Notes: a model not told the origin generated them from the letters alone. 64,000 bases of DNA from Alphaproteobacteria bacterium (GCA_017992885.1 JAGONT010000003.1:62001-126000), one strand, 5' to 3'; shown: positions 45,408 through 54,649, numbered from the stretch's first letter. Made by a program: numbers and translations.

Positions 45408-45899
45408 ATGTTTAAAAAATTATTTGGAGCTTTGATTATGGCTTCTCAGGTTACCACAGCGGCTTATAGTTATAACGCAAAAAGGTTAGATTCCGAAGCC
45501 GAAGAATGCACCACTAAAATATGGGCAGGGATCCGTTTGAGAAGTCAAATTAAAGAGCATTTACACTTTTTATCTGATACAGAGTTTCTCCCTCAAAAAT
45601 ACATTCAAACGAGTAGCTTTGACGATTTTTATGGAACAGCTATAGTAAAAGTTCAAGATCCAAAGTTTCGTCAATTCGTAGAAGATTGCAAGCTTGTTTA
45701 TGATGAAAATAGTGTTACAACTACTAAGTTTGCAGTGCTTATGCTCATTGAAAAGGTTGGTGAAAAATATGAAAAAAGCTTAAGGAAGGCGGCAAGAGCA
45801 AGAGCCATAAGTAATTCAACAATAAGCGCTGATCAACCTGATATAGATAGCATTCTTAAAGCTTTCATAAATGCAGATAAAGACATGACTATAAAATAA
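45408..45899 (+). CDS. Exported protein, five-member local family (copy 3)
   Basis: 163 aa. Signal peptide MFKKLFGALIMASQVTTA, cleavage near YS. Family motifs: YNAKRLDSEAEE, KIWAGI, HFLSDTE, KYIQTSSFDDFYG, FVEDCKLVYDE, MLIEKVGEKYEK, LKAFINADKDM. It is close to copy 4 (46370), 470 bp downstream in the same direction. Confidence 0.7.
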   Translation: MFKKLFGALIMASQVTTAAYSYNAKRLDSEAEECTTKIWAGIRLRSQIKEHLHFLSDTEFLPQKYIQTSSFDDFYGTAIVKVQDPKFRQFVEDCKLVYDENSVTTTKFAVLMLIEKVGEKYEKSLRKAARARAISNSTISADQPDIDSILKAFINADKDMTIK

Positions 45900-46057
45900 C
45901 AGGATTATTTTAAGGATTAAAATAAAATTTTGGTTCCTTAACTTACGTGCGTTGTTAAGATACATTCTTAATTAGGAAACGGGATATGATGTCTAAATTG
46001 CCAATCCTCCAAGATATGACTCAGGGTAGGAGAGTATCCGTTTGGTTTCCTATCCCC

Positions 46058-46093
46058 GTTAAAATACGGTAATTCTGATTACTGGACTTTAAG
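46058..46093. repeat. Palindromic repeat, decayed copy
   Basis: Imperfect hairpin with loop TTCTGA, followed by GCGCGGGGAGTTCA. The same unit at 58207-58242 has nearly perfect arms and the trailing GAGTGGGGAGTCCA. See the second copy. Confidence 0.55.
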
Positions 46094-46362
46094 CGCGGGG
46101 AGTTCAAGATGAAAAAGAATACAGTGAAGCTATTATAGAAGTTCGAGGCATAAAGGAAGTTCAACCCTGGTTTCTTAAAAAATGTGGCTTAAAACCAGAA
46201 ATTACCGGAAGTTTTCTTACAAAGTCAGGCAAGAAGCTAAGGAAACATGCCTTAAAATTGTTTAACTTTTTAGAAAATTTTTTAGATTCTGAAACTGGAA
46301 CGTGTGTGCATGGTCTTGAAATTTATGGTTTAGGTATGCCTTATGCCTTGAAAAAACATTAG
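46093..46362 (+). other. Open frame without start codon
   Basis: 89 codons open from the palindromic repeat to TAG at 46360-46362: EYSEAIIEVRGIKEVQPWFL, KCGLKPEITGSFLTKSGKKL, then NFLENFLDSETGTCVHGLEI. Composition and codon use look protein-like but there is no ATG near the start and no family I recognise. It may be the 3' end of a gene fused to the repeat by rearrangement. Confidence 0.4.
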
Positions 46363-46369
46363 AAAGGAT

Positions 46370-46873
46370 TTGAAAATGCTTAAAAAATTAGGAGGAGTTA
46401 TCCTCATGACATCTCAATTAACCACTGTTGCTTATGGTGATAAGAATCATAAGCTATTAGATTTAGAAGTTAGTGCCTATCATTCTAAAATATGGTCCAA
46501 TATCCCCTCCTCAAAAAGTACAATTAAACAGAGCTTTGGTTTCTTATCTAGTCTAGAAGATGTAAATGCAAAGTATACAAAGCCTAGCAGCTTTCAGGAC
46601 TTTTATGGAGAGATTAAAAGTAACATTCGCGATCCTAAGCTTACTCGTTTTGCTCAAGTTTGCAAGGAAATTTACGAAGAAAGTATTGATGATACAGCTA
46701 AAGTAGCAGTCTATATGCATCTCGAAGAAGTTACTAAAAAATATCAGAGAGATTTAAGACAACTTGCAAAACTAGAAGCTTTTAAGAGTCATCAGCCAGA
46801 GGAAAATCCTCAAAATACAGAGGCTATAATGAATGAATTTTTAAACGCAGATAAAAGTATTAGCACACATTGA
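46370..46873 (+). CDS. Exported protein, five-member local family (copy 4)
   Basis: 167 aa; AGAAAGGA precedes the start. Signal peptide MKMLKKLGGVILMTSQLTTV, cleavage near AYG. Motifs: HKLLDLEVSAYHSKIWSNIP, KYTKPSSFQDFYGE, FAQVCKEIYEE, YMHLEEVTKKYQRDL, MNEFLNADKSI. Best preserved copy of the family with copies 3 and 5. Confidence 0.7.
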   Translation: MKMLKKLGGVILMTSQLTTVAYGDKNHKLLDLEVSAYHSKIWSNIPSSKSTIKQSFGFLSSLEDVNAKYTKPSSFQDFYGEIKSNIRDPKLTRFAQVCKEIYEESIDDTAKVAVYMHLEEVTKKYQRDLRQLAKLEAFKSHQPEENPQNTEAIMNEFLNADKSISTH

Positions 46874-46940
46874 GTAGATTTTATAAAAATGGATCTCCCT
46901 AAATTTTCTGAGATAGGCCATATGTTTTTTCATTAAAATT

Positions 46941-47100
46941 GTTTTCTCGTTGCTAGTTTTTCAGAACCTCTTTTTGGATTTCAGAGGTGCGACCGGGTCC
47001 GTATTTAGCTCGTAGAAGGAAGAGCTTTGTTTGTTCTTCAGTGGGGTGCAGTCCTTTTAAGGTGTAGACATAGAAAATAAAGGCGGCTGCAGAATTCAAG
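46941..47100 (-). pseudogene. Fragment of a second traA (C-terminal part)
   Basis: The minus strand encodes AAAFIFYVYTLKGLHPTEEQ, then LFLLRAKYGPGRTSEIQKE, VLKN, TAG, QREN. It aligns to the C-terminal part of the intact TraA of this window (AADFMFHAHALKGTSLTEEQ, then LLRAKYELDRIPEIRRD, IIKDWQRED). The TAG replaces the Trp codon. It is therefore the relic of another conjugative element copy. Confidence 0.75.
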
Positions 47101-47120
47101 AATGAGGTATAACGTTAGCT

Positions 47121-47198
47121 CCCTCAGTTTTCTAAAACGTTTAGACATCTTGCCTACAATCCCATGCTTTTTAAATTTCCTATTTTAGCTTTTTCTTA
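47121..47198 (-). repeat. 77-bp inverted repeat, right copy
   Basis: Complement of 42560-42636 at about 93% identity. On the minus strand it reads into the TraA fragment (MSKRFRKLREL). Confidence 0.75.
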
Positions 47199-47205
47199 AA
47201 TGATT

Positions 47206-47514
47206 TTATTTTGTGGTTTGTTCTATGGAGTTAGAAGGAGCTTGCCACCCCCAGCTTCTTATTACTTTCCCAAGCCTTGTAGAGAAGCTATCGTTCGAAA
47301 ATTGCTGATAAATAGCAACATCTCTTTTTTTATCCGTGCCCATAAACTTTCCCCTCTGTCTTTTTAATCCAGGAGGTGAATTTGGGGTTTTGAGAGGATC
47401 GGTTTTTACGCTTTTACGAATATCTCTTTCGTTCTCTTGATCACTCTCCATAGAATGACACACGCAAGGCATCAATAAAAGAAGGGCAAGAGCGCTGGTG
47501 GTTAATTTTTTCAT
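47206..47514 (-). CDS. Small exported protein, unknown
   Basis: 102 aa from ATG 47514 (AGAAGGAG upstream). Signal peptide MKKLTTSALALLLLMPCV, cleavage near CHS, next residue Met. Mature part about 80 residues, basic and Pro/Lys rich (TPNSPPGLKRQRGKF), no known domain. Confidence 0.6.
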   Translation of the reverse strand: MKKLTTSALALLLLMPCVCHSMESDQENERDIRKSVKTDPLKTPNSPPGLKRQRGKFMGTDKKRDVAIYQQFSNDSFSTRLGKVIRSWGWQAPSNSIEQTTK

Positions 47515-47949
47515 AAGACTATCTCCTTCTGATTTCTTCAATATACAATATTTTTAGATATTTAAATAAAGAATAATAGCAAAGAATTTAAAAAAGCATC
47601 AAGGATAACAGGGAACTGTAAGTGGTGGAAAAGAAGGAGATATATCTCAACCATCTTCAACGTTTCTCGATGTGACTGTTAATTGGCATGCGAAAATAAC
47701 CTTCTAAAAGGGGAAATTGGCATCCAATATCAACCTAATCATTAATTGTTTATTTGAAATAAAAAAGAAATTCATTTACAAAAGAGGTCAAAATTTCATG
47801 CAAATACGGAGTTACTTTTCAATGCCCATTAACATTTCTTGACGGAATTGTTTTCGGAGACAAAAGTCCTGTTGTTGTGCGTGTACTCATTCATAATCTA
47901 TACTATTCTAAAAATTTAACAAAATTGGATGAAGTCTAGAGTGCCAATT
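47515..47949. other. Intergenic region
   Basis: About 430 bp of AT-rich sequence between two minus-strand exported-protein genes. No supported gene or clear terminator. Confidence 0.35.
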
Positions 47950-48459
47950 TCAATGAGCTTCTATGTTGGAGGGAAAAAAGGATTTAAAAACGTCAGGAAA
48001 GGAATCTGATCCTGTTATGAGCCCAGCTTGGGAAGCAGCTTCCTGCCTCTCAAACTCTTTGATAGTTCTCAAAGCAAGGTCCATTTTATTTGTAACACGT
48101 TCGAGGAATTCGCATATTATGAAGTGCTTTCCTGTCTGACCTTCAGCTTCAGCATAGAGCTGAACACAATGGTTTGTAAATTTGTCAAAAGATCCTTTTG
48201 CTTGAAAACTTCCCATCTGCATTGTCTTATGTATAACGCTTTTGAAGCGAGCATCAAGATCACTCTTTATGACATCATCCTTTCCTAGAAATGATTTGGT
48301 CAATGATGCCTCTAAACCTGCCTCTAAGTCAGGCGCCTTGGAAAAAACTCGATGGAACTGATGTTCAGCTTCCTGGTCAAAAAGCTTGTAGTTCACCCCA
48401 TATACAGGTACAGACAGCAAAGAAATTATCACGAGCACTCCTAAGTAATTTGCTTTCAT
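47950..48459 (-). CDS. Exported protein, five-member local family (copy 5)
   Basis: 169 aa; AAAGGA precedes the ATG. Signal peptide MKANYLGVLVIISLLSVP, cleavage near VYG, then VNYKLFDQEAEHQFHRV. Only copy on the minus strand. Family motifs are recognisable though changed: CVQLYAEAEG for CKxIYDE, ICEFLERVTNKMDLAL for MLxEEVxKKYExxLR. Function unknown. Confidence 0.65.
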   Translation of the reverse strand: MKANYLGVLVIISLLSVPVYGVNYKLFDQEAEHQFHRVFSKAPDLEAGLEASLTKSFLGKDDVIKSDLDARFKSVIHKTMQMGSFQAKGSFDKFTNHCVQLYAEAEGQTGKHFIICEFLERVTNKMDLALRTIKEFERQEAASQAGLITGSDSFPDVFKSFFPSNIEAH

Positions 48460-48599
48460 TTTTCAGTCCTTTTCTACATAAAATTAATGAGCGTGATTAT
48501 GCAATGGATGAGTTATACCAAGTAGTATTTCATAGTCGCAATCATTATCTCTAAATCGATTTAAAAAGTCAAAAAAAGAGTGAGTCTTCAATTAATGTT

Positions 48600-48860
48600 T
48601 TATCAATTCTCCTAAGAAAGCCTTCTTTTCTATCTTGAAGGGGCCTCTGTCTTAAAAACCAATTTCCAACCTCATGTAAAGCTCTAACCTTAATAAAACG
48701 GCTTCTCCATAGTTTAAAGCGACTGTAGAACCCTCAAATGCATCCATAGAGTTACTCAATTCAAGAAACCATAGTGGTGTTTTGGGGATAGCTCTTTAAT
48801 CAATAGGGGAACAGCATGTTCAAAACGACCACCATTTGAATTAATTCTGTATCTATGCAC
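48600..48860 (-). pseudogene. Decayed unidentified gene
   Basis: The minus strand holds linked fragments in different frames: GGRFEHAVPLLIKELSPKHH, then FKLWRSRFIKVRALHEVGNW and QRPLQDRKEGFLRRIDKTLI. They read like real protein but are interrupted by stops and frameshifts. Family unknown. Confidence 0.35.
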
Positions 48861-48889
48861 ACCCTTAATGTACATTTTCGTACCATTGG

Positions 48890-49466
48890 ACTTCAAACCC
48901 CGTTATATTCGTGTTTCTTCGGAAGAAGATCGCCAGACAACTAATCTTCAACGAGATGCTTTGCTAAAAAATGGCGTTGATGCACGTAGTATTTTTTAAG
49001 ATAAAAACTAGTGGGCAGAGATAAGCGGCCCGGGTATACAAAAGCTTTGAATTTTCTTCAGAATGGAGATTGCTTTGTTGTTTGAAAATTGGATCGTTTG
49101 GGACGTTCTTTGTCTAATCTCCTTGAGACTATAAAAATTCTTTACACTCGAGGGGTTGCCTTTCGTTCACTTACAGAACAAATAGATACAAAAACTCCAC
49201 ATGGAGAATATTTTTTTAGTCTCTTTGGGGCTCTCTCTCAATATGAAAGAGCGCTAACACGTGAAAGAATCATGGCGAACCTAGAATCGGCAAAAAAGAG
49301 AGGCCGTAATGGAGGACGGCCTCGAGTTATTGATGAAGAAAAAATGGGAGCTATCCGAGAGGTAATTAAAACAGGCGCAAACAAAGCTTCCGTATGTAGA
49401 AATTTTGGGGTTAAACGGTCTACACTTTATGATACATTGTATCGTGAAAAACCTTGTTTTTCTTGA
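48890..49466 (+). pseudogene. Serine recombinase/resolvase, broken
   Basis: A Tn3-type resolvase can be reconstructed over two frames: YIRVSSEEDRQTTNLQRDAL, then RPGYTKALNFLQNGDCFVV, TGA, KLDRLGRSLSNLLETI, ALSQYERALTRERIMANL and the C-terminal HTH ASVCRNFGVKRSTLYDTL. The TGA stands where relatives have Trp. A TAA and a frameshift near 48998 also interrupt it. The part from ATG-like codon 49089 on is open but lacks the catalytic Ser. Confidence 0.8.
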
Positions 49467-49561
49467 TTTTCAGAGGGTACATAGCCCCCGATGACAGCTA
49501 CGCTGTAGGGCTTACATAGAAATACTATGATATATTTAAATAAAAAAATAATGAGGATACT

Positions 49562-49897
49562 ATGAAGAAAAATTTAGAGAAGCATGTTGTGCGCCTGACA
49601 CCAGAGGAGAGATTATATCTTTTGCAATTAGTTTCGAAAGGAGAAATATCTGCCAAGAAAAAAACCCATGCGCGCATTTTATTAAAAGCCAATGCTGGAG
49701 AGGGCGGTGAAAATTGTACGGATGAAGAAATTAAAAAATCAGAAAACATTAGTTTAGAGACGGTTAAGCGAATACGACGATTTTACGTTACAGGGGGATT
49801 AGAGAAGCTGCGATTAGCCGCAAACTGAGGAACCAAAGCGTGCTCGGGGCCCTTTCAAGGTGAGATGCAGGCTAAAATCGTTTATATTGTAAAATAA
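49562..49897 (+). pseudogene. IS630-family transposase N-terminal remnant
   Basis: An intact 88-codon frame (49562-49828; HVVRLTPEERLYLLQLVSKG, KKTHARILLKANAG, ISLETVKRIRRFYVTGG) encodes the HTH of IS630 transposases. It then breaks; pieces up to 49897 (GEMQAKIVYIV) follow in another frame. The DDE domain is gone. Confidence 0.75.
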
Positions 49898-50523
49898 AGA
49901 AGAATTATTAAAATCTTTAATCCTCTTATCTGGCGTGTTGCGAATAAAATCCAGGAGATCTAAAGAAGGGGTTTCTCATATCGGATAATACTCAAGACGT
50001 TTTAAAGCCACAAAACGAGAGTCATCTTTGGGGGATAGGTTAGCTGTAGTCACTCAGATTCCTCCCCATTTAGAAAAAAATTAAACGATTTCCTGTTCCC
50101 AGAGGCTTCGGGGTCAGTCCGGTGCTGCTTCATTTTGGTGGGGTAACAGACGCTATACATAATCAAAAGTACTTTTATCTGATTATTAATATTGCAGACT
50201 TTTTAGAGGTCTAAGCAGAATAAAAAATAGCTTCTGAAAATTAATAGACTTAAAAATGCGAGAATAAGAAAATACGTAACCAAAAAGACAAAAATCTCAT
50301 TGGTCTTATATTTTCTGAATCCTAAACAAATTCGTTACCAGGTTATTTCTAAACCACCAATAGGGAGAGCAGGATAATTTCCCTCATATGCATAAAATTT
50401 TAATAAAATACCCTACAAGTAGCGGAAAACTTACCCAGAAGAGATTAAAAATATATTAATTCATTAAGGAAGTACTATATACTTCTCAAAGTGGATTTAT
50501 AATTTTTATTTGTAGGGGCTTAG
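49898..50523. other. Intergenic region with a possible decayed gene
   Basis: About 620 bp. On the minus strand around 49880-50040 a broken frame reads DDSRFVALKRLEYYPI, stop, ETPSLDLLDFIRNTPDKRI; I do not recognise it. The remainder is AT-rich and includes the promoter region of the Sel1-like gene. Confidence 0.35.
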
Positions 50524-52059
50524 ATGAAGTTTTTTAAAGTCATTTTATTTTTTTTATTACCTCTTAACTCTTTAGCAATGGACGTGTCTCTTGATGAAGA
50601 GCAGAATAACCGTTCGAAAGTATATTCAAATGGCAGGAAGAAGCCAAAAACAAGTGAGCCTTCTAAGAGCCACCCTGACAAGCATTTGCAGAAAAGAAAA
50701 CTCTCTTCTCAGTCTATTGAAAGGGTAGGAAAGACAAAACAACCTCAGAAACGTCAAAAATATAGAGAAAAAACCACACAGAAAGAAAAAATAGATTCAT
50801 GCGCTCCCCTCTTGTCTGCAAAAGTGGATCGCGTGCAAAAAGCCATAGAGAATGCTCAAAAAGAAGTAGATTGGGGTATGATTTATACCGCTTTTCGAGA
50901 GTTTCATGCTCTTGAAGGAAAAGAGAGGGATTGGAAATTTCTTGCTAGCTCCTTCAATGCTTACAAATGGCCTTCACAACAAAACTGGAAAGAAGTAGTA
51001 GGGGGACATCTTTTTTTTCCTTCTCAAGCTATTGAGTGGGAGCTTGTAGATTTTGAGGCTTATCGTTTAAAGCTCATTTCTACGCTCTGGTCCTTTGCTG
51101 TTGGAGCAAAATATGAGCATGCTCTTAGTAAATTTTTCTTGGTAAGAACACTTGATAAAATACGTTCAGATTTTACAGATGCGCCTCTGCCAGATTTTTT
51201 TAAGCAGTTGTATACTGAAGCTTTTAGCAACCTGGTAAAATGCGTCGATAATCCAGATGCTTGCTTTGTAATAGGGTACAATTTTGAAAAATTTCCCTAT
51301 GTTTCTTCGCAATATCTTTGCAAAGAAAGAAATTCAAGTAGAAGCGCTGAGTGGTGGCATAACCAAGGAAATGACCTAAAAAATCAATATTGCCTCCTGG
51401 AATTACAGCGTCTTGCCCCAGTAATTTATGAAGCTCCTATAGCCGATAAGTATCTTGCTTTAGCGCGAAAAGGATTTACACCAGCTTATGAAGAAGGATT
51501 GAGTCTTACACAAACTCCTGAAGAACAAGAAAGGGTTTATAGAGAAGCAATTGACAAGGGCTACCCTTATGTCTGTTTTGGAAAAGCCAAGTGGTATGAA
51601 GGGAGAGGTGAATTAGAAAAGGCACGCAAACACTATTTAAAAATGGCTGAAAAAGGAATTTCTTATGGCTATATTTGTGCTGGGATTACATTTGTTGGGG
51701 ATTTAAAAATGAATAAAGCGGACAGAAAAAATTTAAAAGAGGTTCCTCCTCAAGATATTGAGGAAGCTATAAAAGCATTTAGGGCAGCAGGTAAGGCTAA
51801 CCACCCTGAAGGGTGGGTGTATCTCGCTATGTTATATCAAGAACTTTGGGAAGAAAAACTGATCTCAGCTAAAGATTATCGAGGCAAGATAACTGATACC
51901 CTTAATGAAGGAATGCTCCTAGGGTCTGCAAATTGTTACCATAAAGCTTACCTATATCTTCCTCCCAAAATTTTTACCTTATTTATGGATAGTTATGGTC
52001 TTCCTCCTCAGCATGAGCTTCGCCATACAATTGAATATTTTATTAATAATTCCTATTGA
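50524..52059 (+). CDS. Exported protein with Sel1-like repeats
   Basis: 511 aa. Signal peptide MKFFKVILFFLLPLNSLA, cleavage before Met. Residues about 25-90 are a very basic, low-complexity segment. The C-terminal half contains Sel1/TPR-like helical repeats (KYLALARKGFTPAYEEGLSL, ARKHYLKMAEKGISYGYICA, IKAFRAAGKANHPEGWVYLA). Sel1-like repeat proteins mediate protein contacts and are common as exported factors in intracellular bacteria. SD is weak (GGGGCTTAG). Confidence 0.75.
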   Translation: MKFFKVILFFLLPLNSLAMDVSLDEEQNNRSKVYSNGRKKPKTSEPSKSHPDKHLQKRKLSSQSIERVGKTKQPQKRQKYREKTTQKEKIDSCAPLLSAKVDRVQKAIENAQKEVDWGMIYTAFREFHALEGKERDWKFLASSFNAYKWPSQQNWKEVVGGHLFFPSQAIEWELVDFEAYRLKLISTLWSFAVGAKYEHALSKFFLVRTLDKIRSDFTDAPLPDFFKQLYTEAFSNLVKCVDNPDACFVIGYNFEKFPYVSSQYLCKERNSSRSAEWWHNQGNDLKNQYCLLELQRLAPVIYEAPIADKYLALARKGFTPAYEEGLSLTQTPEEQERVYREAIDKGYPYVCFGKAKWYEGRGELEKARKHYLKMAEKGISYGYICAGITFVGDLKMNKADRKNLKEVPPQDIEEAIKAFRAAGKANHPEGWVYLAMLYQELWEEKLISAKDYRGKITDTLNEGMLLGSANCYHKAYLYLPPKIFTLFMDSYGLPPQHELRHTIEYFINNSY

Positions 52060-52117
52060 TATAATATAAATAAGTACCATATTTATAATAAATTGGTAAT
52101 TTAATCGGTGTATTGTT

Positions 52118-52640
52118 GTGAAATATGTTTTTTTATTTGCAATTAAATTTTTTTTATTAGGCAATGCAGCCCTAATTGCAGGAAAACTTGATCTTGAATT
52201 TTATAATGTTGGATAGGGAAATTGTATATTAGCCAAAGTTACGCAACATAAGCAGAAACCAGAATATATGCTTGTTGACATAGGGACGTCCTCTTTTAGA
52301 AAAGAGTTTGCATATAATAAGCTTGTAGGCCCTATAAATGAGACATTAAGCCCTTCTCAAAGTCTGGTTAGTTTTGATACACCTCTTTCAATCAAAAAAA
52401 GGTTAACCCTCAATAAGCTCTGCAAGAAGAAGCTTGGGGAAATAGTCCATCAATAACGAAAGAGAGAGGAGAAGATTAAAACCGCTTTATTCAGGAAATA
52501 AAAAAGAAACTAATAATTTTTAAAGAAGCAGAAAAGAGAAAAAAAGCAAAAACATTTATTTCTCTTAAAACTGTTATTATTACACACCCTGATGCAGATC
52601 ACTATGGGTTGCTTTTATGTATTTAAAAGACGGCGATGGG
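52118..52640 (+). pseudogene. Exported metallo-beta-lactamase-fold protein, decayed
   Basis: Frames in sequence read VKYVFLFAIKFFLLGNAAL (signal peptide), LDLEFYNVG, TAG, GNCILAKV, then YMLVDIGTSSF, and in another frame VIITHPDADHYGLLL. This is the start of an MBL-fold domain of the ComEC-like type: NVGQGNC with CAG changed to TAG, and HPDADH as the metal-binding HxHxDH-type motif. Multiple stops follow. Confidence 0.7.
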
Positions 52641-52935
52641 TATAAGGATGCTATAAAAAATATTTCTTATAGGTTGCATTTAAAATATATAACACATATA
52701 TTACTATACATAAGGTCCGTGTTATTGAATATAATAAGTAACTCACTATGTAATTTATATATTCATCAAGTTCAGGATGCTCAGGTTTTTTAAATAAGCT
52801 TTTCAATAGGAAACCTATCTTTATAGCGTAGCAAACAGGTTTTTTTGTTAAGGAAAATCTTGAATTTAAGGATTATGGGAATAGAATACATAGCTCTATT
52901 ATATATTATAAAATTGTAAATAAGGAATGCTCTCA

Positions 52936-54165
52936 ATGTATAAATATTTGTTTTTTAATTTATTAATTTCACTAACTACTATTGGTATGAGTTGGGATGC
53001 CCATGCAATGGATGAAGTAATAGAGGAAGAACACAGGAGGATACCCAACACACCTAATTTCTATAGAACTAGTAAAATAGCCTCCATATATGTAGACACT
53101 TTGGTTAATTTTGATCTAAATAGCAGTCCGGCAATTTTACAAAAAATTTTTAGCAATTCGTATACAGAAGATGAGCTCAAAGAACGTGAAGACATTAAAT
53201 ATACTGTTTTTAATTGCTTGCCCAGTTTTACAATAAATTATTTATCTAGTTTACATGTCCCTTTTCTAAATAATTTTTTAAAAAGAGAGGAAATTTTAAG
53301 CATTGAAGATAGAAATATTAAAAAATCGCTAATGTTAATGTCTCATGATATTCGAGTGGCCCAAGCTGTAAAAACTCTCGATGAGAGAGATCCTATTTTA
53401 GAAAAAATAAAATATTCTATTGGAAAGCTATACTTAGTCATGTTTAAAGAAAGTGAACAAGTAAGAGAGGTTATAGGAAGCGGCACAGGTACTTTTGTCG
53501 AAAATGAAAATAAAAAGGCATTTATATTAAGCTGTGCTCATTTCCCTTCTCATATGGATCAATACGACGAAAGATACTCTTTTGAAATGTTTTTCTTTCC
53601 TCACTTCTTATTGAACGAAAAAACGCATCCTCAAGGAACGATAGGAGCAAAAATACCATTTCAAGACTATTATAACCTTAAAATTAATAACATTGTTTTT
53701 TCTGAAGGAACTCAGGTTACATTAAATAAGATTACCTCAGAAAACAACATCTTGAATAGTGATGATATACCCAACATTAGATCAGTCAAAGAAGGGAGGA
53801 AAGATTTTGCATGTTTTTTAAATGAACAAATTGCTGAAATGTCTCCAATGCATTTTGACAGTTTTTCTACTTATAGAGAACATGATGTTTTTTTTGCAGC
53901 TGGTTATCCTTCTTGGGGTTTAAGTGACAATACTTTTGCGATAGTAAAGGGACAAAAATGGGAAGAGGGCAGCAAAGTAAAAACTCAATTGGCATTTACC
54001 TTTCCTACTCTACATGGAATGAGTGGAGGGCCTGTATTTGTTTTAGATCAAAGTACACAAAATTATATTGTAATTAATATACTTACAGGCGTTGAAGATA
54101 GTACCTTACAATCAGTCACTTACCCTTTATTTGATTCAGATATTGCTTTCTTAGAAGACATCTAG
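52936..54165 (+). CDS. Exported trypsin-like serine protease
   Basis: 409 aa from ATG 52936 (AAGGA about 10 bases upstream; an ATG at 52927 is too close to it). Signal peptide MYKYLFFNLLISLTTIGMS, cleavage near AHA, next residue Met. A 150-residue N-terminal part of unknown fold precedes an S1 chymotrypsin-like domain: H202 in LSCAHFP, D290 in RKDFACFL, S363 in HGMSGGPVF, in correct order and spacing. It would hydrolyse peptides outside the cytoplasm; target unknown. Ten kilobases from the serpin, which inhibits this class in general (no evidence that it inhibits this one). Confidence 0.82.
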   Translation: MYKYLFFNLLISLTTIGMSWDAHAMDEVIEEEHRRIPNTPNFYRTSKIASIYVDTLVNFDLNSSPAILQKIFSNSYTEDELKEREDIKYTVFNCLPSFTINYLSSLHVPFLNNFLKREEILSIEDRNIKKSLMLMSHDIRVAQAVKTLDERDPILEKIKYSIGKLYLVMFKESEQVREVIGSGTGTFVENENKKAFILSCAHFPSHMDQYDERYSFEMFFFPHFLLNEKTHPQGTIGAKIPFQDYYNLKINNIVFSEGTQVTLNKITSENNILNSDDIPNIRSVKEGRKDFACFLNEQIAEMSPMHFDSFSTYREHDVFFAAGYPSWGLSDNTFAIVKGQKWEEGSKVKTQLAFTFPTLHGMSGGPVFVLDQSTQNYIVINILTGVEDSTLQSVTYPLFDSDIAFLEDI

Positions 54166-54200
54166 TATAGTGTAATTAAAGATTTATTAAGGAGTAAAAT

Positions 54201-54560
54201 ATGAATAAAATGTACACTATTTTATACCTTTGGGTATTCAGCGTCCTTGTCATATCTACAAATTCTTTTGCTATGATGGCAGAGGAAGGATTTAGGCAAA
54301 ATTCAGCTTATTTTTCGAAAAAAATTCCAGAGCCAGCATTAGATATTCCTATTTATGCAGCAGCTTTATCCAAAAAAGAAAAATCTATTTTTGACGAAAA
54401 ATTACCGTTAATTAAAGGTAAAAATATGTCGAATGCTCCTTTATCAGAAGAAATGTATAAATTTATAATAGGAAAAGTTGGAGAAAACAATAATAGAAAA
54501 TTTGTATTTAAAACAGGACCTCAGATTATATTTGAAGATGAGGCTGATTTACAAAGATAA
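54201..54560 (+). CDS. Small exported protein, unknown
   Basis: 119 aa; AAGGAG precedes the ATG. Signal peptide TILYLWVFSVLVISTNS, cleavage near FA, next residues MM. The rest is about 95 residues, ending KFVFKTGPQIIFEDEADL. It lies 35 bp after the protease gene in the same direction, so probably an operon partner, possibly a chaperone or inhibitor of the protease (inference). Confidence 0.65.
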   Translation: MNKMYTILYLWVFSVLVISTNSFAMMAEEGFRQNSAYFSKKIPEPALDIPIYAAALSKKEKSIFDEKLPLIKGKNMSNAPLSEEMYKFIIGKVGENNNRKFVFKTGPQIIFEDEADLQR

Positions 54561-54577
54561 AGACTGAAATGAAGTGT

Positions 54578-54621
54578 AATAAATGATCCCAGCTGCTTGC
54601 GGCGGGGGTCATTTATTTTTT
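54578..54621 (+). terminator. Terminator after the protease operon
   Basis: Arms AATAAATGATCCC and GGGGTCATTTATT (one G:T pair) around a 14-nt loop, then TTTT, starting 17 bp after the stop of the small exported gene. Confidence 0.8.
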
Positions 54622-54649
54622 AGCGAGTTAGAGGAACTTAAAGGCTCTA

